A DNA stretch of 64,000 bases. Source: Ruminococcus sp. (GTDB lineage Bacteria > Bacillota > Clostridia > Oscillospirales > Ruminococcaceae). Below are positions 32,189 to 42,047 of this stretch, one piece after another. A program made the translations under genes and the position numbers. The notes below the pieces were generated by a model. The model was not told the origin of the DNA. It searched no databases and worked only from the letters and a program-made list of their open reading frames with translations. The stretch's first letter is position 1. Each line of letters starts with the position of its first letter. The DNA lies in the NCBI GenBank assembly GCA_017960805.1, contig JAGCYM010000022.1:16242-80241 (forward strand), read 5' to 3'.

Positions 32189-33847
32189 TTAATTTGCCTT
32201 TATTGTAACGATGTATGTATCGTCTTCACCTTTTTTGACGGATATTGAAGTTCCGGAATCGATAGATATTGATCCGTCAGGCGCATACCACATATATCCT
32301 TTTGTGCTGCTGTTTATAACAGAGCCGTCATGGAAGAAGTTGTCTGTCTTGTCATCTCCTTCGTTTACCAGACGAATGAAGCGGATACCTTCATCATTAT
32401 TGGTTTCTTCATTGTTTCCGCTGGCATATTTCCAGCTGGGGTATGTTCTGTTGTTGTTTTGTGTTGCTTCAACATGATATACTCGAACTCCGCTTCCTGT
32501 GCTTTTCCACCAGTAATCTTTCAGACGGAGGTTGTTATTGTCAAGTGAAGTATATTCAATTATGAAAAATTCAGAGCGGTATTTATCTGCCAGATCCCCG
32601 CGAGGGATTATTACACAGTTGCCGTTATCAGTTTCGCTGTTGTAGAGAGTGAATGTTTGTTCACCGGCTGAACTGTCGAATACGCTGACCTGGCCTTCTC
32701 TGTACCATCCGAGCATAAGTTTTGAGGCTGCGCCAAAGTCTCCTGCGGCATCATCCATAAGTTCGAATCCTGCCGAACCGTGCATTCCTTGGAAATCATC
32801 GCGGTTATAAAGGTAATAATCAGGCAGTCCCATACAGTGCCCCATTTCATGAGAATATGTGCAGCAGAAAGAACTGTAATTATTTTTTCCTTCAATATTT
32901 CTGTTTCCAACAATGACATGACCTAATTTCAGTCCGTCGTGTTTGATGGACTTGTTTCCGCCGTATCCTCCTGAGGTAGACCACCAGTATTCTTTGCTCG
33001 CAGAACTTGGAACAATTATCATTATAGAGTCGATAGTTCCATCCTTATCAGCATCATAATCGTTGAAATCAATCTGGGGGTCAAACGCATTTATTACTTC
33101 ATCGATCAAGGCAACATGAAATTTATCTCCTTCATAGAAGGAAATTGGATGTTGAGCAGTGTACTCAAATGCCTTTCCACTAAGATTTATCGCGCCTTTT
33201 GAAGATCGTTCATAGAATGCAGCAACACTTTCAAGCGGGTAGAGCTTGCTGTTTTCATCAGCGTCTGCGAAAAGTGCTTTTTCAACTTCGTCAGTTGATG
33301 CCTTGTATTCATATTTGCAATCGGAGAAATCAACGCTGAAAACAGCGATCCTTGCATCTCCCTGAGATGGCATTGAACCATATAGATCGTAAATAGGAGC
33401 ATCAATGTAGTCAGGTGGGATTACTTCGTTTGCATACCATCTGTAGACGAGCTGAGCTGTGTCATTATTAATAACAAGCTGCCTCATTGCTACCAGATCA
33501 AACGTATCAATAACTCCATCCTGATTCATATCAGCAAGCTGGAAATATTTAACGCCGCTTTTTATGGCATCTTGTCCAAGACTTGTTATTTCTTCACGCT
33601 TGCCGGTAAGATAATATGCATTGTCCATATCATAGACTCCGGTATCGGGAAGTCCTGATGAACCAAGTACATATTTAGTGAGTATGACTAGGTCGGCAAC
33701 ATTGAATTTGCTGTCATCATTTAGGTCACCGATATATGTCACCCTTTTCCATTCAGCTGAAGCTGATAAGGAAGAGGGGAGCGTATATGATGCAACAGCG
33801 CCAATCGTGACAGCGGCAGCAGCTGTTTTTAGTAAAAGGCGTTTCAT
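32189..33847 (-). CDS. Secreted M6-family metalloprotease with N-terminal dockerin
   Basis: A 552-residue exported protein. After the signal peptide comes a type I dockerin made of two calcium-loop repeats, GDLNDDSKFNVADLVILTKYVLG and DMNQDGVIDTFDLVAMRQLV, separated by an unusually long insert of about 40 residues. An M6/immune-inhibitor-A-like protease follows, with zinc site HEMGHCMGLPDYY. The dockerin should anchor it to a cohesin scaffold. Proteases in cellulosomes are rare, and a role in processing or defence is inferred. Confidence 0.87.
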   Translation of the reverse strand: MKRLLLKTAAAAVTIGAVASYTLPSSLSASAEWKRVTYIGDLNDDSKFNVADLVILTKYVLGSSGLPDTGVYDMDNAYYLTGKREEITSLGQDAIKSGVKYFQLADMNQDGVIDTFDLVAMRQLVINNDTAQLVYRWYANEVIPPDYIDAPIYDLYGSMPSQGDARIAVFSVDFSDCKYEYKASTDEVEKALFADADENSKLYPLESVAAFYERSSKGAINLSGKAFEYTAQHPISFYEGDKFHVALIDEVINAFDPQIDFNDYDADKDGTIDSIMIIVPSSASKEYWWSTSGGYGGNKSIKHDGLKLGHVIVGNRNIEGKNNYSSFCCTYSHEMGHCMGLPDYYLYNRDDFQGMHGSAGFELMDDAAGDFGAASKLMLGWYREGQVSVFDSSAGEQTFTLYNSETDNGNCVIIPRGDLADKYRSEFFIIEYTSLDNNNLRLKDYWWKSTGSGVRVYHVEATQNNNRTYPSWKYASGNNEETNNDEGIRFIRLVNEGDDKTDNFFHDGSVINSSTKGYMWYAPDGSISIDSGTSISVKKGEDDTYIVTIKAN

Positions 33848-33885
33848 TATATCAGCTCCTTGGCTTTAACGAAGTGAGAAGGTAC

Positions 33886-33917
33886 AAAAAAAGCTGCGGA
33901 CGAAACCGTCCGCAGCT
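33886..33917 (-). terminator. Terminator of rny
   Basis: An 11-bp perfect stem AGCTGCGGACG/CGTCCGCAGCT (4-base loop) is followed on the minus strand by TTTTTTT. It lies just after the rny stop. Confidence 0.92.
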
Positions 33918-33923
33918 GACCGA

Positions 33924-35501
33924 TTATTTTGCGTAGTCGGAAACTCTGCTTTCGCGAATGAGGTTGACCTTGATCTGACCTGGATAATCCATCTCAGTTT
34001 CGATCTGCTGTGCGATCTGTCTAGCAACAAGAACCATCTTCTCGTCGTTGATGACTTCAGGTACAACCATGATCCTGACTTCGCGGCCTGCCTGAACTGC
34101 AAAGCATTTTTCAACGCCTTCATATGAAGTGCATATCTCCTCAAGCTTCTGGAGACGCTTGATGTAGCTTTCGTAGTTTTCGCTTCTTGCGGCAGGTCTT
34201 GCAGCGGAAATAGCGTCGGCAGCCTGAACGATGCAGGCGATGACTGTTTTAGGCTCAACATCATTATGGTGAGCTTCAACAGCGTGTATAACAACGGGAT
34301 TTTCGTAGTATTTTTTACATACGTCAACACCAATCTGTACGTGTGAACCCTCGATTTCAGAGGTAAGAGCCTTACCTATATCATGGAGAAGACCAGCACG
34401 TCTTGCCATATTGGCGTCAACACCTAGCTCAGCGGCAAGAACACCAGAGAGCTGTGCAACTTCTATAGAGTGGTCGAGGACGTTCTGTCTGTAACTTGTA
34501 CGGAACTTTAGACGTCCGAGGAGCTTTATGAGCTCATGGTTAAGACCGTGAACATTGGTCTCAATTACAGCTCTTTCACCCTCCTGCTTGATGCGGTGCT
34601 CAACCTCGCGGCGAGCTTTATCGACCATTTCTTCAATGCGGGTAGGATGGATACGTCCGTCAGCTATGAGCTTTTCGAGGGCAATTCTAGCAACCTCGCG
34701 GCGTATCTGATCGAAGCATGAAAGTGTGATTGCTTCGGGAGTATCGTCGATGATAAGATCGACGCCTGTAAGTGTTTCGAGGGTACGGATATTACGTCCT
34801 TCCCTACCAATAATTCTTCCCTTCATTTCATCATTGGGAAGAGGCACAACTGAAACTGCTGCTTCTGATACCTGATCTGCGGCTACCTTTGCGATAGCGA
34901 GTGAGATATAGCTTCTAGCCTTTTCATTGCACTCATCCTTGAGGAGCTGTTCATAATTTGCAATCTTGACTGCTTTTTCATGAACGAGGTCATCCTCGAG
35001 AGTTGAGAGAATGTATTCTTTTGCCTGATCTTTTGTAAATTCTGAGATTCTCTCAAGAATATCCATCTGAGACTTTTTGATCTGCTCAGCTTCCTTGAGT
35101 TTTTCGTCGGCACTCTTTATTTTCTGATTAAGAGTGTCCTCCTTTTTTTCAAGATTATCATTTTTCTTATCGAGATTCTCTTCTTTCTGCTGCATACGTC
35201 TTTCCTGACGTGACAGCTCAGCCCTGCGATCCTTGATCTCCTTATCCGCCTCAGTGCGGAGCTTATGTATCTCATCCTTGGCTTCAATTAGAGCGCTCTT
35301 CTTCTTGTTATCTGCGTCCTTTTCAGCATCTTCAACTATACGTGCTGCCTGCTGTTCAGCTGAGCCCACCATAGTCTCAGCGTCATGCTTACGCTTCTCA
35401 ACACCTGCAGACACACCTTTTTTGTAGGATACTAGAGCACCTACAACTACACCGATGACGAGAGCGGCAACGATGAGTATGATTGCAATAACAGGATCCA
35501 T
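33924..35501 (-). CDS. rny: Ribonuclease Y
   Basis: A membrane-anchored endoribonuclease that starts mRNA decay. It has an N-terminal membrane helix ([19 protein letters not shown]), a long coiled coil to about residue 200, a KH domain ([15 protein letters not shown]) and an HD domain (LLHDIGKAL with a preceding HSIEVA). I prefer the ATG at 35501 (525 residues) because the other ATG, at 35510, is only two bases from GGAGG. Bacillus RNase Y has 520 residues. Confidence 0.95.
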   Translation of the reverse strand: MDPVIAIILIVAALVIGVVVGALVSYKKGVSAGVEKRKHDAETMVGSAEQQAARIVEDAEKDADNKKKSALIEAKDEIHKLRTEADKEIKDRRAELSRQERRMQQKEENLDKKNDNLEKKEDTLNQKIKSADEKLKEAEQIKKSQMDILERISEFTKDQAKEYILSTLEDDLVHEKAVKIANYEQLLKDECNEKARSYISLAIAKVAADQVSEAAVSVVPLPNDEMKGRIIGREGRNIRTLETLTGVDLIIDDTPEAITLSCFDQIRREVARIALEKLIADGRIHPTRIEEMVDKARREVEHRIKQEGERAVIETNVHGLNHELIKLLGRLKFRTSYRQNVLDHSIEVAQLSGVLAAELGVDANMARRAGLLHDIGKALTSEIEGSHVQIGVDVCKKYYENPVVIHAVEAHHNDVEPKTVIACIVQAADAISAARPAARSENYESYIKRLQKLEEICTSYEGVEKCFAVQAGREVRIMVVPEVINDEKMVLVARQIAQQIETEMDYPGQIKVNLIRESRVSDYAK

Positions 35502-36021
35502 ACAGTGCATTACCTCCTTTTCGTAATTTAGTTTGTATCATAAAACATTCATTACTAAAGGCGGTAAATGCCGCTTATTTTATTCATTTAAAAATATATT
35601 GAAAGGGCCTTTCAATAGACCACTCGAAAATATTGGACATTCCGTCCGTCATTTTGTTCATATATCTCATTATCCGTTCTGGACATCTTTTTTTGTCGTC
35701 TCATGACGGAATGATTTAAAACAAAGCTGCAAATACTGCCAAAAGTAATATTTTTGCAAATAAATACAACATAGTTATTATACACTTTTTCTGAGATTAT
35801 GTCAATAGATTTTCCGTGATTTATTACATCTTGTTTAAAATTAAGTGGTTTAACAATAAAAGGTGGCTTAATAATGCCTGAGGCTGATTTTTTGCGAAAA
35901 AAAGAGTTGAAATTTAGTGATATATATGTTATACTTATAAAAGCGTACTTTTTTCGGTAAAAAGATTTTCGAAAAAATACATAATCATTTTTCGCTATTT
36001 TGCGGAGATCGGAGATATATC
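35502..36021. other. Divergent intergenic region with inverted repeats
   Basis: This AT-rich 520-base gap separates rny and the gene at 36022. It contains a perfect palindrome TTGAAAGGGCCTTTCAA (35599-35615). Arms CATTCCGTC (35638-35646) and GACGGAATG (35705-35713) could fold in the rny leader. A plus promoter TTGAAA, 17 bp, TATACT (35907-35935) is present. A weak minus promoter TTGGCA/TTAAAT may lie at 35714-35742. I found no gene in it. Confidence 0.55.
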
Positions 36022-36471
36022 ATGATAGATATCAATATGCTAACTACATTGTCAGAAGCAGAGATCGAGAATCCAAATCTGTTTCCCTTTCCATTCAGCA
36101 TGCATATAGGTTTTGCTATAATCGGACTCCTTTTCTTTCTCTATCGCTTTGTTACTGATAAGAAGCCATATCAGCTCATTTTTGCATTTGCCATTCCTTT
36201 TTCATTGACTATCTGGCTTTCAGACAGCAGAGCCTGGTTCTATACTCTCGGAGCTGTAGAAGCAGTACTTGTAATTTGCGCTTTCATCACTACTTTCATT
36301 TTCAAGGATAAGCCTGAGGAAAAAGCCGAGACAACTGTTAAGGCTGAGGTCGCATCCGATGATGATGATGATAAATCCGATGATGAGGACGAGACCGAAG
36401 CTTCAGAAATTGAGGATGATGAGGAATCAGCTGATCCAGAAACTGATGATAACGACGAGGAAGAGGAGTAA
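36022..36471 (+). CDS. Membrane protein with acidic C-terminal tail, unknown function
   Basis: A 149-residue protein with three membrane segments (about residues 25-42, 50-68 and 72-95) and a roughly 50-residue Asp/Glu-rich cytoplasmic tail. It resembles no family I know. It is followed after 3 bases by the hydroxyacid dehydrogenase gene, so the two are cotranscribed from the promoter at 35907-35935. Confidence 0.7.
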   Translation: MIDINMLTTLSEAEIENPNLFPFPFSMHIGFAIIGLLFFLYRFVTDKKPYQLIFAFAIPFSLTIWLSDSRAWFYTLGAVEAVLVICAFITTFIFKDKPEEKAETTVKAEVASDDDDDKSDDEDETEASEIEDDEESADPETDDNDEEEE

Positions 36472-36474
36472 GAC

Positions 36475-37425
36475 GTGAAGATAGTTCTTCTTGACTGGTA
36501 TACGGTCAGTGTCAATGGCGATATTACTCCACAGGTATTTGAACAGTTTGGTGACATGAAGGTGTTTTCACTTACAAAGCCCGAGGAGACGATAGCAAAT
36601 ATCGGTGACGCTGATGTGGTTCTCTGCAATAAGGTTCTCATTACAAAGGAAGTTATGGATGCTTGTCCTAACCTGAAATATGTTGGCCTTTTCGCAACAG
36701 GATACAATAATGTTGATGTTGCCTATGCAGCGGAGAAGAATATAACAGTATGCAATGCCGGACAGTATTCAACAAACGCTGTCGCTCAGCAGGTTTTTGC
36801 ATATATTCTTGACAGATACAGTCGTATACGCGACTATGATAACGCCGTTAAGAACGGCGAATGGGAACGTTCTCCAGCATTCTCATATTTCCCGATCCCT
36901 ACAGCTGAACTGGCTGGTCAGACGATCGCGATAGTCGGTTATGGTTCGATAGGCAGACGCGTTGCGAAGATAGCTGATGCGTTCGGAATGAATATAATCA
37001 TAAGCACAAGAACCAAACCTTCGGATTGTCCTTATGAAGTGACTGATGTTATGACAGCTGCTTCGAGAGCAGACGTTATAACATTCCATTGCCCGCTTAC
37101 TGAGCAGACCAAAGGACTTGTCAACAGTGAGCTTCTAAAAGTAATGAAACCAACTGCAACTCTTATTAATACTTCAAGAGGACCTGTTGTTAATGAAGCT
37201 GACCTGGCTCTTGCCCTCAACAATGGGGAGATAGCTGCTGCTTATGTAGATGTGCTTGAGAAGGAGCCGATGTCTCCTGAAACACCACTGAAGAATGCAA
37301 AGAATCTTACTATGACTCCTCATATAGCCTGGGCAGCGTTTGAGACAAGAGAGCGTCTTGTCGATATTGTTTGTGATAATATCCGCTCATGGATGAGTGG
37401 CCAACCCAAAAATAAAGTAAACTGA
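36475..37425 (+). CDS. D-2-hydroxyacid dehydrogenase (glycerate dehydrogenase-like)
   Basis: A 316-residue NAD-dependent D-2-hydroxyacid dehydrogenase with GTG start. It has the Rossmann loop IVGYGSIGRRVAK, the catalytic Arg region INTSRGPVVNEADL, the Glu in VLEKEP and the catalytic His in TPHIAWA. It is closest in style to hydroxypyruvate reductase/glycerate dehydrogenase, but other 2-hydroxyacids are possible. It lies 12 bases upstream of proB. Confidence 0.85.
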   Translation: MKIVLLDWYTVSVNGDITPQVFEQFGDMKVFSLTKPEETIANIGDADVVLCNKVLITKEVMDACPNLKYVGLFATGYNNVDVAYAAEKNITVCNAGQYSTNAVAQQVFAYILDRYSRIRDYDNAVKNGEWERSPAFSYFPIPTAELAGQTIAIVGYGSIGRRVAKIADAFGMNIIISTRTKPSDCPYEVTDVMTAASRADVITFHCPLTEQTKGLVNSELLKVMKPTATLINTSRGPVVNEADLALALNNGEIAAAYVDVLEKEPMSPETPLKNAKNLTMTPHIAWAAFETRERLVDIVCDNIRSWMSGQPKNKVN

Positions 37426-37437
37426 AAGAAGTTTTTT

Positions 37438-38235
37438 ATGAGAAATATTTCGGAAAAAAAGAGAGTTGTCATAAAACTCGGCACTTCAACGCTTGCCCAT
37501 AAAACTGGCAAACTGAATATCCGTCGAATGACAAATCTCGTCAGAGTGATATCAGATCTACATAATTCGGGCCGTGAGATTATTATGGTATCTTCCGGTG
37601 CGGTAGGACTCGGAGCTGGAAAAATCGGGCTTCCCGAGAAGCCAAAGCAGACCAATATCAAGCAGGCGGTAGCTGCTATAGGTCAATGTGAATTGATGCA
37701 TGTATATGATGACATGTTTGCTAAATATAGTGTTACAGTAGCTCAGATACTGCTAACCAAGGCAATAATTGACAATCCTAATCACTGTCAGAATTTCAAG
37801 ACTGCAGTAGAGACGCTTGTTGGCATGGGTGTCATTCCTATAGTAAATGAAAATGACACGATCGCTATTGATGAGCTTGAACTTGAGATCGGAGAGAACG
37901 ACTCACTTTCAGCACTTGTTGCTGAGCTTTCAGGAGCCGATCTCCTGCTTATACTTTCTGATATTGACGGCCTCTATTCTGATGACCCGCGTACTAATCC
38001 TGATGCGGAGCCCATACATGTTGTAGAGAAAATAACTCCGGAGATCGAGAGTGTTGCCGGTGGAGCAGGTACAAGTTTAGGTACTGGCGGAATGTCTACA
38101 AAGATAAATGCCGCTAAGATAGCAACAGAAGCCGGGATCGATATGGTCATTATGAACGGAAGAGATCCGGAAAAGCTTTATGATCTCTTTGAGGACAAGG
38201 AAATAGGTACAATATTCAAAGCAGCGAAGAAATGA
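37438..38235 (+). CDS. proB: Glutamate 5-kinase, without PUA domain
   Basis: A 265-residue amino-acid kinase domain that phosphorylates glutamate in the first step of proline synthesis. It has the N-terminal KLGTSTLAHK, IPIVNENDTIA (glutamate site) and GTGGMSTKINAA. The E. coli enzyme has 367 residues, with a C-terminal PUA domain that is absent here; short forms are known in some Firmicutes and differ in feedback inhibition. proA follows after a 68-base gap. Confidence 0.93.
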   Translation: MRNISEKKRVVIKLGTSTLAHKTGKLNIRRMTNLVRVISDLHNSGREIIMVSSGAVGLGAGKIGLPEKPKQTNIKQAVAAIGQCELMHVYDDMFAKYSVTVAQILLTKAIIDNPNHCQNFKTAVETLVGMGVIPIVNENDTIAIDELELEIGENDSLSALVAELSGADLLLILSDIDGLYSDDPRTNPDAEPIHVVEKITPEIESVAGGAGTSLGTGGMSTKINAAKIATEAGIDMVIMNGRDPEKLYDLFEDKEIGTIFKAAKK

Positions 38236-38303
38236 GAATGATGAAACGCGCTGCTACCTTAAATAATTAGAATACTATATATAAGTAAGTAGGTGTAAAA
38301 AAT

Positions 38304-39551
38304 ATGAGTTACACACAGGATTTAGGAATTAAGGCAAAGGCTGCAGAGCCTATTATAGCAGGAGCAGGAACAGCAAAGAAAAACGAAGCGCTTGCTGCTA
38401 TATCTAAGGCGCTTATTGTAAATGCGGCTGAGATAATTGCAGAAAACGCAAAAGATCTTGCTGCTGCAAAGGATAATGGGATTTCTGTTGCAATGCAGGA
38501 CAGACTTAAGCTTGATGAGAGCCGTATCGCTGGTATGGCCAAGGGAGTTGATGAGCTTATTGCTCTGAAGGATCCTATTGGCGAGGTAATTGGCGGTGGT
38601 GTCCGTCCAAATGGCCTTCATATTACCAAGACGCGTGTTCCGCTTGGAGTTATCGGAATAATCTACGAATCACGTCCGAATGTTACAGTTGATGCTGCAG
38701 CGCTGTGCCTGAAGGCAGGTAATGCAGTAATCCTAAAGGGCGGTAAGGAAGCCATCAACTCAAATATCTGCCTTGGCAAGATAATGCGTGAAGCAATTGA
38801 GAGCGTTGGACTTCCTGCAGATGTAATCCAGGTAGTTGACAATACATCGCGTGAGACTACTAATGAGCTCATGAAACTGAATGGTTATGTTGATGTACTT
38901 ATCCCGAGAGGAAGTGCTCGACTTATCCAGGCAGTGGTAACAACTGCAACAGTACCGGTTATCGAAACCGGAGCAGGAAACTGCCATGTTTATGTTGATG
39001 CGTCCGCAGATATTGAGATGGCTGCAAACATTACCGATAATGCCAAAACACAGCGTCCGTCTGTTTGCAATGCGATTGAGACTCTGCTTGTTCACAAGGA
39101 TATTGCTGAAGAATTTCTCCCTGTGATCACAGAGCGCTTTAAAACGCATAATGTGAAGATTTATGGCTGTGACAGAACAATAGAGATCCTTGGAAATAGT
39201 GTTGAGAAAGCTACAGAGACTGAGTACGCAACAGAATTTAATGATTACATCATTGCAGTAAAGGTTGTTGACTCAATAGATGAGGCAATTGCTCACATTA
39301 GAAAATACAGCACACGTCATTCTGAGTGCATTGTTACAAAAGATCTAGCTTCTGCAGCTAGATTCCGCAATGAAGTTGATGCTGCGGCTGTATATGTTAA
39401 TGCTTCAACTCGTTTTACTGATGGCGGAGAGTTTGGCTTTGGTGCTGAGATAGGAATTTCTACTCAGAAACTTCATGCAAGAGGTCCTATGGGACTTACC
39501 GAGCTAACTACTGTTAAATATCTGATTGATGGAAATGGTCAGATAAGATAA
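38304..39551 (+). CDS. proA: Gamma-glutamyl phosphate reductase
   Basis: A 415-residue NADPH-dependent reductase making glutamate-5-semialdehyde for proline. The catalytic Cys is in QRPSVCNAIETLL, and ESRPNVTVDAAALCLKAGNAVILKGGKEA is typical. Standard length and standard proBA order. Confidence 0.96.
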   Translation: MSYTQDLGIKAKAAEPIIAGAGTAKKNEALAAISKALIVNAAEIIAENAKDLAAAKDNGISVAMQDRLKLDESRIAGMAKGVDELIALKDPIGEVIGGGVRPNGLHITKTRVPLGVIGIIYESRPNVTVDAAALCLKAGNAVILKGGKEAINSNICLGKIMREAIESVGLPADVIQVVDNTSRETTNELMKLNGYVDVLIPRGSARLIQAVVTTATVPVIETGAGNCHVYVDASADIEMAANITDNAKTQRPSVCNAIETLLVHKDIAEEFLPVITERFKTHNVKIYGCDRTIEILGNSVEKATETEYATEFNDYIIAVKVVDSIDEAIAHIRKYSTRHSECIVTKDLASAARFRNEVDAAAVYVNASTRFTDGGEFGFGAEIGISTQKLHARGPMGLTELTTVKYLIDGNGQIR

Positions 39552-39608
39552 AAGACTTGTTCTTAAGACTTCGGCAGTGGACTGCCAAAACAAATTCAGG
39601 AGGGAATC

Positions 39609-41525
39609 ATGGCTATCAGAAAAGACCTTGACGATATGCTGAATAACCTTAAAGGAAGCAATGATACCGCGGCACCTGTAAAAAAAGTGCAGCCTGCAAT
39701 TGTACCTGTACACAAACCTAGTAAGGCAGAAGAGGAAATCGACCATATGTCGGTAGATGATCTGCTCAATAGCCTTTCACATGTTAATGATATGGCGGAG
39801 CATGTTGATCCGATGAATTCTCCGGAGCCTGTAAAGAAGAAAAGAATAGTTATTTCAGGTGATCTTCCGGACTATGAAGCTCTTAGAAGAGCTGAGCTTG
39901 AGAAGGATCGTGCAGAAGCTGAGAGACTTCGCCTTGAGGCTGAAAAGAAGGCTGCGGAAGAAGCTGAGAGAGTTCGCCTTGAGGCTGAAAAGAGAGCTGC
40001 AGAGGAAGCTGAGAGAGCACGTCTTGAAGCTGAGAGAAAGGCTGCAGTGGAAGCTGAGAGAGTGCGCCTAGAAGCTGAGAGAAAGGCTGCAGAAGAGGCT
40101 GAGAGGGTACGCCTTGAAGCTGAAAAAAGAGCTGCAGAAGAGGCTCAGAGAAAACGCATTGAAGCTGAGAGAAAGGCTGCAGAGGAAGCCGAGAGAGCAC
40201 GTCTTGAAGCCGAGAAGAAAGCAGCGGAAGAAGCACAGAGGAAACGCCTTGAAGAGGCGAAAATAGCAGCGGAAGAAGCTATAGCTGCAAAAACAGCAGC
40301 TTATACAAAGCAGACAGATACACCTGATAAATCATTCTCATTTGAGGAAGAGATAAATGTTGTTGCGTCATCTCAGACCGAGGATAGTCTTGGAGGAGAG
40401 CCGACTGTTGATGAGCTTATGGCTGCAGCTTTTGCAGCAGTAAAGGCTGAAGCTGAAGCTGATATAGAAGAAGCAACTGAAGCAGTAGCTGAACAAGTTG
40501 CCGAAGCAGAGCAGGAAGCTGATGAGATTATCGAGACTGATCCTGTCGGAGATATGATCGATACAATACGTGAGGATGCTGAGAAAAAGCTTTCAGAGCT
40601 TGAAGAAGATGCAGAGCATGAGGAAACTGATTCAGTTGATTCAAATGAGGAGACTGATGAGGATGAAACTCTGCAGGGCGAAGAGGAAGAAAAATCAGCA
40701 GAGCGTAAGAAGCGTTTCTTTGAAATGAGAAAAGCAAATGATGAAGAATCAGGAACTGAAGAAGAAAAGCCTAAGGGCAAGATAACTTCTGCGCTTGAAA
40801 AGATAATGGATGAAGATCCTGATGAAATCATTGCTGAAAGAAGTGAAAAAATAGAGGAAGACGAGTTTGAAGAACATAGTGACGGCAAACTTAAAAAGCG
40901 TCTGTATACTATATTTGGTATCGTATTTGCTGTTCTTGCATGCATCGGACTCATAACAGTAGTTGCAACGTCGGCTAAACTCTTCCGAACATTTACTTCA
41001 GGTAATTCAAAGAAATCCGGTTTTGCTGAACAGGTTTATCCAGCTGTTATCATGGATATAGAGTCTTTCGATGAACCTTCGCAGCTCACTTCTGATCAGG
41101 TGATAACCGCAGCAATCTGGTCAATGATAATGTCAGACGGAACACTTGACCAATATGAGAGAACTTTTGATGTTGTAAGAGTTCCTGCTGTTGATGTTGA
41201 ATCCTATGCTGTTAAGCTCTTTGGAGAAAATCTTCCTGAGATAACTCATACTACTGTAGGTCCGGCTGAGTCGAGATTCTATTATAATGAAGAGAAGCAG
41301 TCTTACAATGTTCCTCTTACTCCAGTTACTTTTACATACTCACCTGAGATAAAATCAGTAACTAAGAGTGGCAGCGAGTATACTGTCGATGTTGATTATA
41401 TAGATGAGCTTCCTGAATGGCTTCCAAAGACATCTTCTAAGTCTGTTCAGTTCAAACTGACGGAAACAAGTGACGGATATCAGATAAAGTCAATGAAGGT
41501 AATTTCTGAAAACAACAATATATAA
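39609..41525 (+). CDS. Coiled-coil membrane protein with 15-residue repeats
   Basis: A 638-residue protein of unknown function. Residues 104-223 are eight 15-residue units (consensus AERVRLEAEKRAAEE; DNA 39918-40277), predicted to be a long charged helix. A second acidic Ala/Glu-rich region follows to about 425. One membrane helix (about 431-453) precedes a roughly 180-residue extracytoplasmic domain, NTF2-like in predicted strand pattern but not assignable with confidence. The layout suggests a cytoplasmic rod tethered to a surface domain. AGGAGG precedes the ATG. Confidence 0.75.
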   Translation: MAIRKDLDDMLNNLKGSNDTAAPVKKVQPAIVPVHKPSKAEEEIDHMSVDDLLNSLSHVNDMAEHVDPMNSPEPVKKKRIVISGDLPDYEALRRAELEKDRAEAERLRLEAEKKAAEEAERVRLEAEKRAAEEAERARLEAERKAAVEAERVRLEAERKAAEEAERVRLEAEKRAAEEAQRKRIEAERKAAEEAERARLEAEKKAAEEAQRKRLEEAKIAAEEAIAAKTAAYTKQTDTPDKSFSFEEEINVVASSQTEDSLGGEPTVDELMAAAFAAVKAEAEADIEEATEAVAEQVAEAEQEADEIIETDPVGDMIDTIREDAEKKLSELEEDAEHEETDSVDSNEETDEDETLQGEEEEKSAERKKRFFEMRKANDEESGTEEEKPKGKITSALEKIMDEDPDEIIAERSEKIEEDEFEEHSDGKLKKRLYTIFGIVFAVLACIGLITVVATSAKLFRTFTSGNSKKSGFAEQVYPAVIMDIESFDEPSQLTSDQVITAAIWSMIMSDGTLDQYERTFDVVRVPAVDVESYAVKLFGENLPEITHTTVGPAESRFYYNEEKQSYNVPLTPVTFTYSPEIKSVTKSGSEYTVDVDYIDELPEWLPKTSSKSVQFKLTETSDGYQIKSMKVISENNNI

Positions 41526-41531
41526 GTAATA

Positions 41532-41561
41532 AAGGCCGCAAGCATGTCTTGCGGCTTTTTT
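41532..41561 (+). terminator. Terminator of the coiled-coil protein gene
   Basis: An 8-bp stem GCCGCAAG/CTTGCGGC with a 5-base loop, then TTTTTT. Confidence 0.9.
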
Positions 41562-41636
41562 GCGAAATAGCGCACATTTATAACCAAGCGAAATATCTGT
41601 CGAATAATTAAAAAATAAAAAATAAAAGACAAGGGG

Positions 41637-41665
41637 TTGACAAACATGGCACTTTCTGATATAAT
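41637..41665 (+). promoter_or_regulatory. Promoter of tRNA-Leu
   Basis: TTGACA (41637-41642), 17 bp, TATAAT (41660-41665): a perfect consensus, 20 bases before the mature tRNA 5' end. Confidence 0.9.
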
Positions 41666-41684
41666 ATTAAAGCAATCAGTCAAT

Positions 41685-41769
41685 GCGAGTGTGCTGGAAT
41701 TGGCAGACAGGCACGTTTGAGGGGCGTGTGTCGACAGACGTATGGGTTCAAGTCCCATTACTCGCACCA
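41685..41769 (+). tRNA. tRNA-Leu(GAG)
   Basis: A class II tRNA with encoded CCA. The acceptor stem GCGAGTG pairs with TACTCGC, the anticodon stem CACGT/GCGTG frames the loop TTGAGGG (anticodon GAG), a short variable arm follows, and the T-loop is GGTTCAAGTCC. It reads CUC and CUU. It has its own promoter and terminator, so it is a single-gene unit. Confidence 0.95.
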
Positions 41770-41772
41770 CAG

Positions 41773-41804
41773 AGCAGATACGAAAGTATCTGCTTTGTTT
41801 TTTT
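41773..41804 (+). terminator. Terminator of tRNA-Leu
   Basis: A 9-bp stem AGCAGATAC/GTATCTGCT with a GAAA loop, then TTTGTTTTTTT. Confidence 0.92.
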
Positions 41805-41832
41805 GCTGATACGATTTTTTTCTTAAATCTAC

Positions 41833-41861
41833 TTGACAAATCTGTTTTTTAGTAGTATAAT
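41833..41861 (+). promoter_or_regulatory. Promoter of the rplJ-rplL operon
   Basis: TTGACA (41833-41838), 17 bp, TATAAT (41856-41861): a perfect consensus upstream of the L10 leader. Confidence 0.9.
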
Positions 41862-41884
41862 AATAAAGCTGTTTGAAAAAACAG

Positions 41885-42000
41885 TAAATATCGTATTCTA
41901 AAGACAGCTGGCAGGTTAATCCGTAAGTCCCGCCGAGGAATTGCAAGTGATATAAGCTATCATTGTCCTTTTCCGAGCTGTCGGCAAAGGACTTTTTTAA
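41885..42000 (+). ncRNA. Ribosomal protein L10 leader
   Basis: The leader contains AAAGACAGCTGGCAGG, then AATCC and CCGCCGAGG, which resembles the L10/L12-binding leader of Firmicute rplJ operons. It ends in GTCCTTT/AAAGGAC followed by TTTTTT (41965-41998), an attenuator terminator. When free L10(L12) complex binds the kink-turn region, antitermination is lost and expression falls. Confidence 0.85.
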
Positions 42001-42047
42001 TTGCACTCTGAATACGATAATAAACAATATTCGGAGGTGAATACACA

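Noticed and set aside
33866-34333. ORF overlapping the 3' part of rny in another frame
   Set aside because: RNase Y motifs (HD domain) are encoded in the main frame; the overlapping translation is low-complexity.
40373-40954. Ser-rich ORF antisense to the coiled-coil gene
   Set aside because: Mirror of Glu/Ala-rich repeats; no ribosome-binding site or known domain.
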